A stretch of 64,000 nucleotides of DNA from Parendozoicomonas sp. Alg238-R29 (GCF_947331445.1 NZ_CAMZOG010000006.1:34797-98796); one strand, 5' to 3'; counted from the stretch's first letter, positions 8,162 through 16,946 are shown. Notes: a model not told the origin generated them from the sequence alone. Translations and numbers: made by a program.

Positions 8162-8821
8162 GATGGCTCCGGTACTGCTAACAGAGATGTAAGCGCTTAA
8201 TTGTCAGTCAGGGATGATTCAAGCCTGTGACTGCCACAGATACTGCAAATAAAGCAAATTCTGTGTGGGAGTACATCAGGATGCTTCCCATCCCCTTGTA
8301 AAATAAGGTGTCAGTTTTATAGCCGCTGTATGCGGAATCAGCAAACCACAAACCAACCCTGCCGAACATCGGAAGTGTTGGTTTGTGGTCTGGAGTCACA
8401 CATCCCTAGAGCTGTTTGCCCTTAATGGTTGTTGACTACTGATTATTCGTGACCCTTCGTTCAGCGATGCCGGTGTAGTTGTTTGATGCACCTGATCACT
8501 AACTATCAGCAGGTGAGGAAATATCGATTATGTATTTTCAGTATTTCACTCTGCTTTTACTGCGCTGTTAGGGGTTGTCTCCGCAGCGTTTGGCAAGATT
8601 ATAGGGAGTTTGGCGTGGGTTTAATCCGTATAAATACGGAATTGCTCATATCTGTGGTGGTTTTTGTTCGTTTTTCAAGCCTTTGTTTGTTCGCATATTC
8701 ATTGCAAACATGTTCAAACTTTGCAGTGTTCTTTTATGGATGGCACTATGGTTTTCTAAGCGCAGTTATGGACAAGGAAGCCATGGATGCATAATTATTA
8801 TAATAAGAGCGATCCATAGTT
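8162..8821. other. 660-base region without a convincing gene
   Basis: Open frames here are short, lack ribosome-binding sites and have unusual composition, so I call none of them. The region should contain the divergent promoters of the FixJ-type regulator and of the exported protein at 8822. The only clear structure is the inverted repeat at 8345-8389. Confidence 0.4.
8345..8389. repeat. Perfect 13-bp inverted repeat, 19-base spacer
   Basis: ACCACAAACCAAC and GTTGGTTTGTGGT are perfect complements separated by 19 bases. There is no U tract after either arm. It could be a regulator site or a structured RNA element. It lies about 185 bases upstream of the FixJ-type gene start and 430 bases before the exported-protein gene. 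Confidence 0.5.
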
Positions 8822-9574
8822 ATGAAAAAGCTGACGCAGTTCCTTTTCGTTATTTTATGCCTGTCCTTTGGCAAAGTGCACGCTGATGATGTTGAATACC
8901 AGACGCTGGTTAATGATGTGTACCGGCTACAGGTTGATGTTTATGAAGCTAGTACTCTCTTTCATATGTTTACTTTGCTGGAAGGAGATCGTCAGGTTTC
9001 GGGAGATATCGAGCAAGTTGTTGTTCGTATTCAGAGTCAGCTAAAAACCATACTGGCATCTGGATTGTTGTCCGACGATGAGCATCTTTCTGAAGCTGCC
9101 GCGAAGTTTATAGAATTAGTGCGGGCAAATGAAATAGCCAGTGAAGGTTATACCTCTGTATATACAGTTAATGATATGGAAGCCGCGCTGGATGAGTTTC
9201 AAAAATCTCTTAATGAACTTCTTCCTGAGGGAGCGCTTTCTTCACAGGCTAGTATTCTGAGTAATGCTGTGCTCGTGAGAAAGATTGGTTCTCGATATGC
9301 CCGCCTGGCAGCGCACTGGAATGCGAGAACCGGCATCCTTGCTGATGCTGATGGCGATACAATTGATGTTCATACAAAGATCGTGACGGAACAGCTCGAA
9401 GAGCTTGTCGCGAAGGGTGATTTAACGCCACAGGAAAGAGCATCTGTCAGTCAGGCTATTAAGAAGTGGCGTTTTATTTCTCCTAAGCTGATTGATTACC
9501 AGAATGATACCGTGCCTTATCTGGTAAGCCGTTACAGTACCTCTATTGCCAATCAGTTATTGAGTGCTTTGTAG
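8822..9574 (+). CDS. Exported helical protein of unknown function
   Basis: A 250-residue protein with a clear Sec signal peptide: basic M-K-K, hydrophobic F-L-F-V-I-L-C-L-S-F and a cleavage site near V-H-A/D-D. The mature part is long-helical and acidic, with no cysteines and no catalytic motif that I recognise. It ends 15 bases before the convergent stop of sctU. Whether it relates to the secretion system is unknown; its position suggests an independent, probably periplasmic, protein. Confidence 0.65.
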   Translation: MKKLTQFLFVILCLSFGKVHADDVEYQTLVNDVYRLQVDVYEASTLFHMFTLLEGDRQVSGDIEQVVVRIQSQLKTILASGLLSDDEHLSEAAAKFIELVRANEIASEGYTSVYTVNDMEAALDEFQKSLNELLPEGALSSQASILSNAVLVRKIGSRYARLAAHWNARTGILADADGDTIDVHTKIVTEQLEELVAKGDLTPQERASVSQAIKKWRFISPKLIDYQNDTVPYLVSRYSTSIANQLLSAL

Positions 9575-9588
9575 TCGGTATACTGTGT

Positions 9589-10638
9589 TTATTCAGGGTT
9601 CTCATCCTGTTTCATTTGCTGCACCCAGCGGAACACCTCGGCAACCGGGGTGATAAGTTCGCTGGGTATGTAATCAAAAACTTCTGTCTGGCTGAATAAA
9701 GCATGGGCTAGAGGGACATTTTCCATCACCGGTATATTATTGCGTTCTGCAACTTTAATTATGAATTGGGCCTGATTACGTTTACCCAGACAAGTTACCA
9801 TCGGTAGCGGGGTTTTCGCTTTGTTGTAGTGAAGCCCAACGGCAATATGTGTGGGGTTCTTTATTACTACATCAGATTGAGCAACATTATCTTCTGAGTT
9901 CAGCAGTTCTCGGTGCAGCTCTTTTCTCTTACCCTTGATTTCAGGGTTACCTTCCATTTCTTTATATTCGCGTTTCACCTCATCTTTGGTCATCTTCTGT
10001 TCTTTGGTGAATTGGTATTTTTCGAACATAAAATCAAACAGGGCGATCACCATGAAAGCGATTATGGCGAACAGCATCAGCTTTTTCATTAATGAACCAA
10101 GCACAGGAAGGATACAATTTGTGCCGCAGAAGGGCAGGTTCATTAACTCATTTAAGCTTCCTCGGATGACGTAGTAAATAACCAGAGACAAAAACAGAAT
10201 CTTGATAATGGATTTAACCAGCTCTACAACGTTTTTTATGGAGAATATTTTCTTGGCACCTTGAATAGGGTTGATCTTTTTTATATCGGGTTTAATCGGT
10301 TCAAAAGCCAGCAGCATGCCGAATTGCACAACATTGCCGGCAACGGCGGCAAATGCAGAGGCTATAACGAGAGGAGCGATCATCAGAATGGCTTTTGAAA
10401 GCAGGCCCAGAGCAACAGACTTCAGCGCAACGCGAAACTCCATTTCATAGAACTGTGCAGGATACAGCAGTAGCTCCTGAAACATCTGCACATACCAGTC
10501 GCTGAGAGCCCAGATGATGACAACAACGGCGATAATGCCAGCGGTGGAAGAGATTTCTTTACTCTTTGCGACCTGACCCTTTTTGCGGGCATCGCGCAAT
10601 TTCTTCGGTGTTGGGGCTTCGGTCTTTTCACCGCTCAT
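9589..10638 (-). CDS. sctU: T3SS export apparatus switch protein SctU
   Basis: The YscU/FlhB-family export-gate protein, 349 residues. The N-terminus (S-G-E-K-T-E-A-P-T-P-K-K-L-R-D-A-R-K-K-G-Q-V-A-K-S) is the family signature. Four hydrophobic segments follow, and then a cytoplasmic domain with the self-cleavage motif N-P-T-H (in V-I-K-N-P-T-H-I-A-V-G). Cleavage at N/P switches substrate class from needle to translocators in known systems. It is the last gene of the minus-strand sctNOPQRSTU block, 49 bases after sctT. Full length, no defect seen. Confidence 0.96.
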   Translation of the reverse strand: MSGEKTEAPTPKKLRDARKKGQVAKSKEISSTAGIIAVVVIIWALSDWYVQMFQELLLYPAQFYEMEFRVALKSVALGLLSKAILMIAPLVIASAFAAVAGNVVQFGMLLAFEPIKPDIKKINPIQGAKKIFSIKNVVELVKSIIKILFLSLVIYYVIRGSLNELMNLPFCGTNCILPVLGSLMKKLMLFAIIAFMVIALFDFMFEKYQFTKEQKMTKDEVKREYKEMEGNPEIKGKRKELHRELLNSEDNVAQSDVVIKNPTHIAVGLHYNKAKTPLPMVTCLGKRNQAQFIIKVAERNNIPVMENVPLAHALFSQTEVFDYIPSELITPVAEVFRWVQQMKQDENPE

Positions 10639-10686
10639 AATGTTATTTGCTTATTTAAAAGAGTGTCTGGTATTTATTTATAGGTG

Positions 10687-11481
10687 TCACATTAAATATC
10701 GACCAAGAACCTGCATTACGCTGGGAAATTCTCCTGCTGTTTCCTTAGCAAGTTTCATAATCGTGGCCACATAGAGAACCAAAATGGCCACGGCTACGGC
10801 ACTCTTGATTGGCATGGCAAGAATGAAAACGTTGAGCTGAGGAGCAGAGCGGCTAATCAGTGCAATTCCCCACTCGGTAATAAACATACAGATCATGATA
10901 GGTGCTGCGAGCCAGACAGACAGTGTGATGATCAAATCGAATTGACCAAGGAAAAACAGAACTGCCGATTGATTCAGCTTTGGCCAGAACTCAAATACTG
11001 GCCACGCTTCATAGCTATGGAAAAGGCTTCCCAGAAGAATTAAAAACACGCCGCTGATAAGGTAAATGCAGGTGAATGCCTGAGAAAACATTAATCCCAT
11101 AGGGGATGTTTCCGAACCAGACATCGGGTTCATGGTGCTGGCCATAGAAGCACCGCGCTGGTTGTCGATAATAAAGCCGGCAGCTTCCAGAGCCCAGAAA
11201 GGGATGGTGGCGATAAAACCAATAAACATCCCGATCATCACCTCCTTAATAATTAGGGTGAAAATCATCAACATGCCTGGGCTGGTTGACGGTTCCTGTG
11301 CAGAGATCATTGGAAACATAAAAATAGCCAGGCTGCCCACGATACCGTTACGGATCATTGCTCCGCCAACAACCTGCTTATTCAGGATGGGCATGGAGTT
11401 AAAGGCCGCAGCCATGCGCACCATGGTCATGCTGTAGATAAAGAAGATATCCTTGATTTCTGACGTAACCTCAGGCGGCAT
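10687..11481 (-). CDS. sctT: T3SS export apparatus protein SctT
   Basis: The YscT/FliR-family inner-membrane export protein, 264 residues with about six to eight hydrophobic segments. Conserved features include N-x-x-x-G at the first loop, E-V-M-I-G-M-F-I-G-F near the middle, and the A-G-x-x-I-D-N-Q-R-G-A-S cytoplasmic loop followed by M-S-G-S-E-T-S-P. It assembles with SctR and SctS into the export gate. It begins one base after the stop of sctS, consistent with co-translation in this operon. Confidence 0.95.
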   Translation of the reverse strand: MPPEVTSEIKDIFFIYSMTMVRMAAAFNSMPILNKQVVGGAMIRNGIVGSLAIFMFPMISAQEPSTSPGMLMIFTLIIKEVMIGMFIGFIATIPFWALEAAGFIIDNQRGASMASTMNPMSGSETSPMGLMFSQAFTCIYLISGVFLILLGSLFHSYEAWPVFEFWPKLNQSAVLFFLGQFDLIITLSVWLAAPIMICMFITEWGIALISRSAPQLNVFILAMPIKSAVAVAILVLYVATIMKLAKETAGEFPSVMQVLGRYLM

Positions 11482-11482
11482 A

Positions 11483-11746
11483 TCAGATTTCCGGCAAGTA
11501 ATTCATAATCGCCAGAGAGAAGTTGTACACTTCAATACCCATCCAGCGGGCAGTGGCGAATATGCTGATAACTACAGCAATCAACTTAAACGCGAAAGGA
11601 AGCGTCTGCTCCTGAATCTGGGTAAGGGCCTGCACTAAGCTCACTAATAGGCCAACACCTGCTGCGGCAATAATTGGTGGCATCGATAGAATCAATGTCA
11701 GCATCAATGCTTTGGCGGTCATTGTCAGAACATCGGCTTCAACCAT
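11483..11746 (-). CDS. sctS: T3SS export apparatus protein SctS
   Basis: The YscS/FliQ-family protein, 87 residues with two transmembrane helices. The pattern L-x-L-I-L-S-M-P-P-I-I-A-A-A-G-V-G-L-L-V-S then L-Q-A-L-T-Q-I-Q-E-Q-T-L-P-F is diagnostic. It forms the export gate with SctR and SctT, and its gene sits between theirs with 15-base and 1-base spacers. Confidence 0.95.
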   Translation of the reverse strand: MVEADVLTMTAKALMLTLILSMPPIIAAAGVGLLVSLVQALTQIQEQTLPFAFKLIAVVISIFATARWMGIEVYNFSLAIMNYLPEI

Positions 11747-11761
11747 TGTCCGGCTCCTTGG

Positions 11762-12412
11762 CTATTGGTAACTGAGAACAAGCCCGTGTATTAGTCGGGT
11801 CCAGCCGTCCAGCAGCACAAACAGCAACAGCTTGAAAGGCAATGAGATCGTCATGGGAGACACCATCATCATACCCATGGCCAGAAGAATATTAGAAACA
11901 ATCAAATCAATAATTATGAACGGCAGGTATAACAGGAATCCCACCTGAAAAGCTTTGGTCAACTCACTCACGGCAAAGGCTGGAACAAGAATCATCAGGC
12001 TGTCTTGAGCTAGCTCTTCTTTATACTCTGGTGGCCAGAGTGCTGTGGCTGTTTTCAGGAAAAAGCGACGCTCCCGGTCAGTCGTGGTTTTCATGAGAAA
12101 ATTTCGGTAGGGCACAATACCGGCTTCATACACGCCCCGCCAGGAATCATCTTTTATACTGATCTGTTCATCCTTAACGATATTGAACATATCAATGCCC
12201 ACCGGCGCCATAATGTAAATGGTGAGAATGATTGCCAGAGAATTTAGAGCCATATTAGGAGGAATCTGCTGTAGGCCCGTGGCGTTCCGTAGAATACCGA
12301 AAACCACAACCAGCTTTAGGAACGAGGTTCCGAGAATGGCAACAAATGGCACCAGTGACATCAGCGCCAGAGGCAGTATCAGGTAAAACGGTGATGAGAG
12401 ATCAAACTCCAT
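11762..12412 (-). CDS. sctR: T3SS export apparatus protein SctR
   Basis: The YscR/FliP-family inner-membrane protein, 216 residues. Characteristic stretches are T-S-F-L-K-L-V-V-V-F-G-I-L-R-N-A, then Q-Q-I-P-P-N-M-A-L-N, and F-Q-V-G-F-L-L-Y-L-P-F-I-I-I-D-L near the C-terminus. Five copies form the core of the export gate in studied systems. It lies 54 bases downstream of sctQ, and the length is normal. Confidence 0.96.
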   Translation of the reverse strand: MEFDLSSPFYLILPLALMSLVPFVAILGTSFLKLVVVFGILRNATGLQQIPPNMALNSLAIILTIYIMAPVGIDMFNIVKDEQISIKDDSWRGVYEAGIVPYRNFLMKTTTDRERRFFLKTATALWPPEYKEELAQDSLMILVPAFAVSELTKAFQVGFLLYLPFIIIDLIVSNILLAMGMMMVSPMTISLPFKLLLFVLLDGWTRLIHGLVLSYQ

Positions 12413-12466
12413 CGCTGGATCCTTTTTTTCCCGGTTATCCTGTCTACTGCTTAATGTTTGGTGCGT

Positions 12467-12868
12467 TCAAAGAAGCTTGGTAATACGTGCGCCAATCTGA
12501 TTATTAATATTGACCAGTTCACACTCGGCAAAGGCTTTGCCATTGGCTTTCATGGTTACCGGGCTGGCGATATTTCTGTTCAATTCAAAGGTGTAGCCCG
12601 GCCCAAGGCGTCCCATTTCACCAACGGTCAGCTCGTGGTTGCCTACATCAAAAACCAGCTTCACAGGTAAGCCTTGAATATCCTGATGGCTTACATGCTG
12701 CGTGGGTGCAGCTGCCTGTTGAGGGGCGGTCTGCTGTGGAGCCATCTGCTGGGGCTGAGATGCTGTGTCCTGGGGGGGATCATCAGAAAATCCCAGATCG
12801 TCATCAAAGTCATCGCCGAGATCCAGATCATCGTCCAGATCATCAAAATCATCGAAGTCATCACTCAT
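12467..12868 (-). CDS. Candidate internal translation product SctQ-C
   Basis: An in-frame ATG inside sctQ (codon 245) is preceded by GGTGGAG at 12875-12881 with a 6-base spacer. It would give a 133-residue product that contains the acidic linker and the C-terminal SPOA domain. In Yersinia YscQ and Salmonella SpaO an internal start makes a short form that is part of the sorting platform. The motif is seen here; translation of the short form is inferred from those systems. It is nested in the full-length gene in the same frame. Confidence 0.45.
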   Translation of the reverse strand: MSDDFDDFDDLDDDLDLGDDFDDDLGFSDDPPQDTASQPQQMAPQQTAPQQAAAPTQHVSHQDIQGLPVKLVFDVGNHELTVGEMGRLGPGYTFELNRNIASPVTMKANGKAFAECELVNINNQIGARITKLL

Positions 12869-13600
12869 ACCGTTCTCCACCCTCTGTTTCAGCGTGATCC
12901 GAGAACCGCTGATCTCTGCGATAAATCCTGTGCTTTCCGACATCCTGAGAAATACATATTTGCCGGTTTTGTACCAAGAGCGATCCAGAAGCACGATATC
13001 GCCGGTTGCAAGCTGCCCCAATCGAGTATCCGAAAGCATCGTATGGCCGACCTCAACAGCAAGAGGCATGGCTAAATGATCGGCAGGTAGCGCCTGAGCT
13101 GTACCCAGAGTGGTATTGATCATGCTGTTGATCTGGTCGTTAATAACCAGAAGCCCACTGGAAATCCGGCTTTGTCCTTGAAAGGCAACTCCCAGGCAAG
13201 GCGTCCCTTCAGGAATGTGATCACTGCGTGAAACCCTGTTCAGGCGTAAATCTTTTTGTAATAGAGCGCGAAGATCGCCCAGCAAACGGTCGATGGCCAT
13301 CGTTGCACAGCCAATGCGAAGGTCATCGGGTAACTGTTCCAGCAGGTCAGATAAAGGACTTCCGCCAATAGCCATATCTGTGAATAGATCTCGTGTGACC
13401 TGAATGCGAACAGGAAGACCATCTACAGATATTTGAAACTCCAGATCAAATTGACGTGCTGCAGTCACCGGAGTCAGGCTGACTGCGCAGGGTTGACCAT
13501 TAATCTGGCTCTGGAGTTGGCCAGTAGAACCACTTACAAGATTATTCAGCAGTGCTTGCTGGTGAGATAGAGGCTTGTAAGCAAATGGCTGGATAGACAT
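12467..13600 (-). CDS. sctQ: T3SS cytoplasmic ring protein SctQ
   Basis: The YscQ/HrcQ-family sorting-platform (C-ring) protein, 377 residues. The C-terminal ~80 residues form a SPOA domain (L-P-V-K-L-V-F-D-V-G-N-H-E-L-T-V-G-E-M). An earlier SPOA-like segment contains G-D-I-V-L-L-D-R-S-W-Y. The two are joined by an unusually acidic linker (about residues 247-270, mostly Asp and Phe) and then a Gln/Pro/Ala-rich stretch. An internal ATG with a strong ribosome site lies just before the acidic linker; see the separate entry. Located between sctP and sctR. Confidence 0.92.
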   Translation of the reverse strand: MSIQPFAYKPLSHQQALLNNLVSGSTGQLQSQINGQPCAVSLTPVTAARQFDLEFQISVDGLPVRIQVTRDLFTDMAIGGSPLSDLLEQLPDDLRIGCATMAIDRLLGDLRALLQKDLRLNRVSRSDHIPEGTPCLGVAFQGQSRISSGLLVINDQINSMINTTLGTAQALPADHLAMPLAVEVGHTMLSDTRLGQLATGDIVLLDRSWYKTGKYVFLRMSESTGFIAEISGSRITLKQRVENGMSDDFDDFDDLDDDLDLGDDFDDDLGFSDDPPQDTASQPQQMAPQQTAPQQAAAPTQHVSHQDIQGLPVKLVFDVGNHELTVGEMGRLGPGYTFELNRNIASPVTMKANGKAFAECELVNINNQIGARITKLL

Positions 13601-13615
13601 GGTTATTCAGAGCCC

Positions 13616-14308
13616 TTAGCTATCCGCTTCATCGTCGTTGTCATCGGCAAAGTACTGCTCGCGAGAGCGCCCGTCACCGGTATCTTGATCGGCTCCGCCA
13701 CCCTGCATCTTGATGTTAACTTCAATATCTCCCCCCATTTTCTTATTGAGGGTATCCATCAATGCCTGTTCTCCCTTATTCAGGAAGTTAAAAGATTCTG
13801 CAGAGGTGGTGGTGAACTCGATAGACATCTTGCCGGTGGCATCCTTGCGGATCATCATTTCCGTACCGGGAAGCATGTCGTTCTTGAAATCGACTTTGAC
13901 CGCTTTCACATCGGAAGCGTTGCTGACCATAATTTTGTCGACGATCTTGTCAATTTTGTCGACCATCTGCTTGTTATCAACGCCCTGAACTTCGGCAGTT
14001 TTGCCCATGCGGGCTTCCATGGTTTTGGCGGCATCACCGTGAGCCATGGCATCGCCTTCGTCCTTTTTATCTTTCTTTTGGGAGTGGAGGTTTTTGAAGA
14101 GGTCTTCCAGTCCGTCTTTTTTATTATCATTGCCCCGGACATCACCGCGACCGCCTTTATCACCCTTTTTCTTTTTCAGGGCATCATCGAACTCGCCACT
14201 GTTACGTTCGGCTTCTTTCTCCTGGGTACGGTCATTTTGTCCGGCGCGCCCGTTCTCAGATGGGCCGGATTGCTGCGGAGTACTGGCAGGTCCCTGTACA
14301 CTGCTCAT
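13616..14308 (-). CDS. sctP: T3SS SctP-like needle-length/substrate-switch protein
   Basis: A 230-residue protein in the exact sctO-sctQ position of the Ysc-type operon. The first ~110 residues are low-complexity and charged (many K, D, E, G), as is usual for ruler proteins. The C-terminal half is a compact domain (A-V-K-V-D-F-K-N-D-M-L-P-G-T-E-M-M-I-R) that resembles the type III substrate-specificity (T3S4/HpaP) domain. It ends in a glycine- and acid-rich tail. Assignment relies on position and on this C-terminal resemblance, because the family diverges quickly. Confidence 0.75.
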   Translation of the reverse strand: MSSVQGPASTPQQSGPSENGRAGQNDRTQEKEAERNSGEFDDALKKKKGDKGGRGDVRGNDNKKDGLEDLFKNLHSQKKDKKDEGDAMAHGDAAKTMEARMGKTAEVQGVDNKQMVDKIDKIVDKIMVSNASDVKAVKVDFKNDMLPGTEMMIRKDATGKMSIEFTTTSAESFNFLNKGEQALMDTLNKKMGGDIEVNIKMQGGGADQDTGDGRSREQYFADDNDDEADS

Positions 14309-14323
14309 AATGGCTTCCTTTCC

Positions 14324-14785
14324 TCAGTGACGATTGCGGGGAGTGAACTCCTCCAGTTCCAGCTCTTCCAGTCGAGCCTTTTCCTTGGCCGCTTCCTGGT
14401 TCAGTACATCGGTAAATTCTTCGAATTTCTGTACAGCCTGAGTGGCTTTGGCGTGAGCCTGGCGAGCCTCTTCAAGCTGTCTTTTGCACTCTTCAAGGTG
14501 TTCTTCGGCTTTTTTGATGGCTTCCTGAAGCACCAGATCCTGTTCTCTGAGCTTGGCAACCTTCTGTTTGAGAATGTCGAGGTCAAACTGTTTTACCTCG
14601 GTATTCATAATATTATCGTAGAGTCTCTGCTCTTCTTGATAACGCCATTCTTTATAGTCAATTAATTCCTGTTTTTTCTTCTCTATATCCTGAACGGCGA
14701 CTTCGACCCGATAACGACATTTCCTGACTTCTTCTTCTGCCGACTTTTCCCGGATTCGTTTTATTCGCAACAGGTCGTCCAACAT
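14324..14785 (-). CDS. sctO: T3SS stalk protein SctO
   Basis: A 153-residue, almost entirely coiled-coil protein (long E/K/Q-rich heptads such as E-E-V-R-K-C-R-Y-R-V-E-V-A-V-Q-D and L-E-E-C-K-R-Q-L-E-E-A). YscO/FliJ-family stalks insert into the SctN hexamer and couple it to the export gate. It lies 11 bases after sctN and 15 bases before sctP. Sequence identity in this family is low, so gene order is the stronger argument. Confidence 0.85.
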   Translation of the reverse strand: MLDDLLRIKRIREKSAEEEVRKCRYRVEVAVQDIEKKKQELIDYKEWRYQEEQRLYDNIMNTEVKQFDLDILKQKVAKLREQDLVLQEAIKKAEEHLEECKRQLEEARQAHAKATQAVQKFEEFTDVLNQEAAKEKARLEELELEEFTPRNRH

Positions 14786-14796
14786 GTTTCAGAACC

Positions 14797-16137
14797 TTAA
14801 CGAATCAGCTGGTGCAACTGCTGAACTGTGGTATTAAAGTCAGACAGTTCGTCAGTGCGCTGTTTGAGAAATGTCCGGATAGACTCAATCTTGTCCAGTG
14901 CCTGGTCAGCCAAAGGGTCCGTACCCTGTTTGTATTCGCCGACTTTAACCAGCAGCTCGATCTCTTCGAATTTGGCCATTAACTCCCTGACTTTACCAGC
15001 GGAACCAATATGGTCCTTATCCACAATGTTGTTCATAACCCGGCTGGCAGACGCGAGAACATCAATAGCTGGGTAATGGTTTGCTGCGGCCAGCTTTCTG
15101 GACAAGATAATGTGCCCATCAAGGATGGACCGCGTTTCGTCAGCTACGGGTTCTGACATATCGTCACCTTCCACAAGTACGGTATAGAGGGCGGTGATTG
15201 ATCCTTTATCAGACATTCCGGCTCTTTCCATCAGTTTTGGCAAAGTTGCGAAAACCGAAGGAGGGAAACCTCGACGAGTAGGAGGTTCACCAGCTGCCAG
15301 ACCTATTTCCCGCTGGGCACGAGCAAAACGAGTTACGGAATCCATGAGTAGTAAAACTCGTTTACCCTGGTCACGAAAGAATTCAGCAACGGCTGTGGCT
15401 GTGTAGGCGGCTTTAGCCCGCTCCATGGAAGACTTATCTGAAGTGGCAACAATGGTGACCGATTTTTTAATACCTTCCGGCCCCAGATCATGTTCCAGAA
15501 ATTCTCTTAATTCCCGTCCCCGTTCACCGATCAGGGCGAGAACGGTGACGTCCACTTCGGCACCTTTCACTAACATGGAGAGAAGGGTGGACTTACCACC
15601 ACCGGCCGCCGCGAAGATACCCATTCGTTGGCCTTCACCGCAGGTCAGAATACCATCCAGTACCCGTAGCCCCAGAGGAAGAGGTTGATCAATGATTTTA
15701 CGGGTCAAGGGGTCTGGAGCGTTGGCATAAACCGGATACCAGGCCTCAGGATTGATTTGTTCATCTGGGTCAGCATGAAGTTGGCGCCCCATGCCATCAA
15801 GTACTTTCCCAAGAAGATGCGAGCCAACGGCTACATGATGTACCCGGCCAGTGGGAATTACTTCAGTATTGGAAGAAATACCCAGCATATCTCCCAGTGG
15901 GGTAAGAACCGCATCATAACCTTCAAAGCCAACCACTTCGGCGTAGTTCATATCATCTTCGCCGGGAGTGAAGAGCTCACAGAGTTCGCCGATTTTGACC
16001 CCGGGAACTGCGGCTTTGATAATCATCCCCTGAACTTCGGTAACCCGGCCGCGAATATCGACCAGTCGGCTGCCATCTACCGCGTTCTGGAGGGCATCTG
16101 TTAGATAATCGAGTGCATCGCTATCGCTCAAGGTCAA
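14797..16137 (-). CDS. sctN: T3SS ATPase SctN
   Basis: The YscN/FliI-family ATPase, 446 residues, which unfolds and releases substrates at the export gate. Walker A is [12 protein letters not shown]. The Walker B region is [20 protein letters not shown], and the signature [14 protein letters not shown] follows. The N-terminal ring domain starts near residue 20 (L-V-D-I-R-G-R-V). It is the first gene of the operon after the terminator at 16233, so the operon promoter should lie between about 16138 and 16230. Confidence 0.97.
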   Translation of the reverse strand: MTLSDSDALDYLTDALQNAVDGSRLVDIRGRVTEVQGMIIKAAVPGVKIGELCELFTPGEDDMNYAEVVGFEGYDAVLTPLGDMLGISSNTEVIPTGRVHHVAVGSHLLGKVLDGMGRQLHADPDEQINPEAWYPVYANAPDPLTRKIIDQPLPLGLRVLDGILTCGEGQRMGIFAAAGGGKSTLLSMLVKGAEVDVTVLALIGERGRELREFLEHDLGPEGIKKSVTIVATSDKSSMERAKAAYTATAVAEFFRDQGKRVLLLMDSVTRFARAQREIGLAAGEPPTRRGFPPSVFATLPKLMERAGMSDKGSITALYTVLVEGDDMSEPVADETRSILDGHIILSRKLAAANHYPAIDVLASASRVMNNIVDKDHIGSAGKVRELMAKFEEIELLVKVGEYKQGTDPLADQALDKIESIRTFLKQRTDELSDFNTTVQQLHQLIR

Positions 16138-16232
16138 ACTCCCTGTGACCAGTTCACTACAGGCCTTCTCTCAGTGTAGAAAAGCCATCACTATTGAATC
16201 GGCAGAGGGCTGAACTGGGTGAGGACAGGCTA

Positions 16233-16260
16233 CAAAAAAAGAACGCCCCGGCGGGGCGTT
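16233..16260 (-). terminator. Rho-independent terminator of the chaperone gene
   Basis: Read on the minus strand, AACGCCCC and GGGGCGTT pair over a short CG centre and are followed by C and seven T residues. It separates the chaperone gene from sctN, so the sct operon likely has its own promoter. Confidence 0.88.
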
Positions 16261-16293
16261 ATGAGTGGGGAATCTGTTCTTTTAACTGCTGGC

Positions 16294-16809
16294 TTAAACC
16301 ATGATACCCATGCCACCATCAGGTTGGGGAGGCTGGCCGCCACCACTTGGGTTTGAACCGCCAGACGCTGGTGGCTGTTGTCCGGTACCATCGCTCTGAG
16401 TGTTGCTGGCTTCCTGCACAACCCACTCAAGTGTGTTCACGAATTTCTCCAGATTGGATTCAAATGCGCCGTAATCTATGGCCGCAGTCATAGACCGGAT
16501 CAACAGGACTTCGGTCTTATCGTGATTAAGGGAAAGATAGGCACCCTGCATGCTGTGGTGCTGAAGGTTGATAAAGAGTAGCTTTTCAAACAGTGCCACT
16601 TTATCTTCGCAGGCAGCGTGGGATTCAACAGGCTTAACGGCAGAGACGAATACCAAGGCTTCGTCTTCTTCCAGATATTCCATGTTGACAATAAGTGTGT
16701 CATCAAAGCAGAGGCCACAGGCTCCGTGCTCGTTCAGCTTTAATTCACCAAGGCCAATACCCTCGGCAAAGCGCTGCAGGTTCTCTTCGACATTTTGCCG
16801 ATGGGACAT
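16294..16809 (-). CDS. CesT/Tir-type T3SS chaperone
   Basis: A 171-residue acidic protein. The first ~130 residues fit the class I chaperone fold: F-A-E-G-I-G-L-G-E-L, then C-G-L-C-F-D-D-T-L-I-V-N-M-E, then E-K-L-L-F-I-N-L-Q, as in CesT and SycE. The last ~35 residues are disordered (Q, P, G, S rich) and are an unusual addition. SD GGGAGG lies 9 bases before the ATG. It stands just upstream of the sct operon as a separate transcription unit. Class I chaperones usually sit beside their effector, but none is adjacent here, so it may serve several effectors. Confidence 0.75.
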   Translation of the reverse strand: MSHRQNVEENLQRFAEGIGLGELKLNEHGACGLCFDDTLIVNMEYLEEDEALVFVSAVKPVESHAACEDKVALFEKLLFINLQHHSMQGAYLSLNHDKTEVLLIRSMTAAIDYGAFESNLEKFVNTLEWVVQEASNTQSDGTGQQPPASGGSNPSGGGQPPQPDGGMGIMV

Positions 16810-16909
16810 GGGCGAAATCCTCCCTGGCTTCTCTTATGTCCAATATCTTGTTTTGAACGGGTTACCTGACAGCCATGTGTTATGCAGGTCTTAGTAGAAG
16901 TTAAGCATA

Positions 16910-16935
16910 AAAAAGGCGGACACAAGTCCGCCTTT
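16910..16935. terminator. Bidirectional terminator after fadI
   Basis: AAAAAGGCGGA and TCCGCCTTTTT form an 11-bp stem around CACAAG, with A and T tracts on both sides. On the minus strand it ends the thiolase transcript and shields the chaperone promoter region. Confidence 0.88.
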
Positions 16936-16946
16936 TTCAGGAATGC

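Noticed and set aside
8208..8399. 63-residue minus-strand frame in the empty region before 8822
   Set aside because: No ribosome site, unusual composition and overlap with the inverted repeat; likely chance.
8483..8886. Plus-strand frames with hydrophobic stretches before the exported protein
   Set aside because: They overlap the true start region in other frames, have no ribosome site and are rich in Cys/Phe, typical of random AT-rich sequence.
12765..13079. Ser/Arg-rich plus-strand frame inside sctQ
   Set aside because: Antisense of the Asp-rich linker; Asp codons read as Ser/Ile on the opposite strand.
13685..14665. 326-residue hydrophobic plus-strand frame antisense to sctP/sctO
   Set aside because: It is the antisense of charged coiled-coil genes whose Glu/Lys codons give Phe/Leu when read backward; the minus-strand genes fit the operon exactly.
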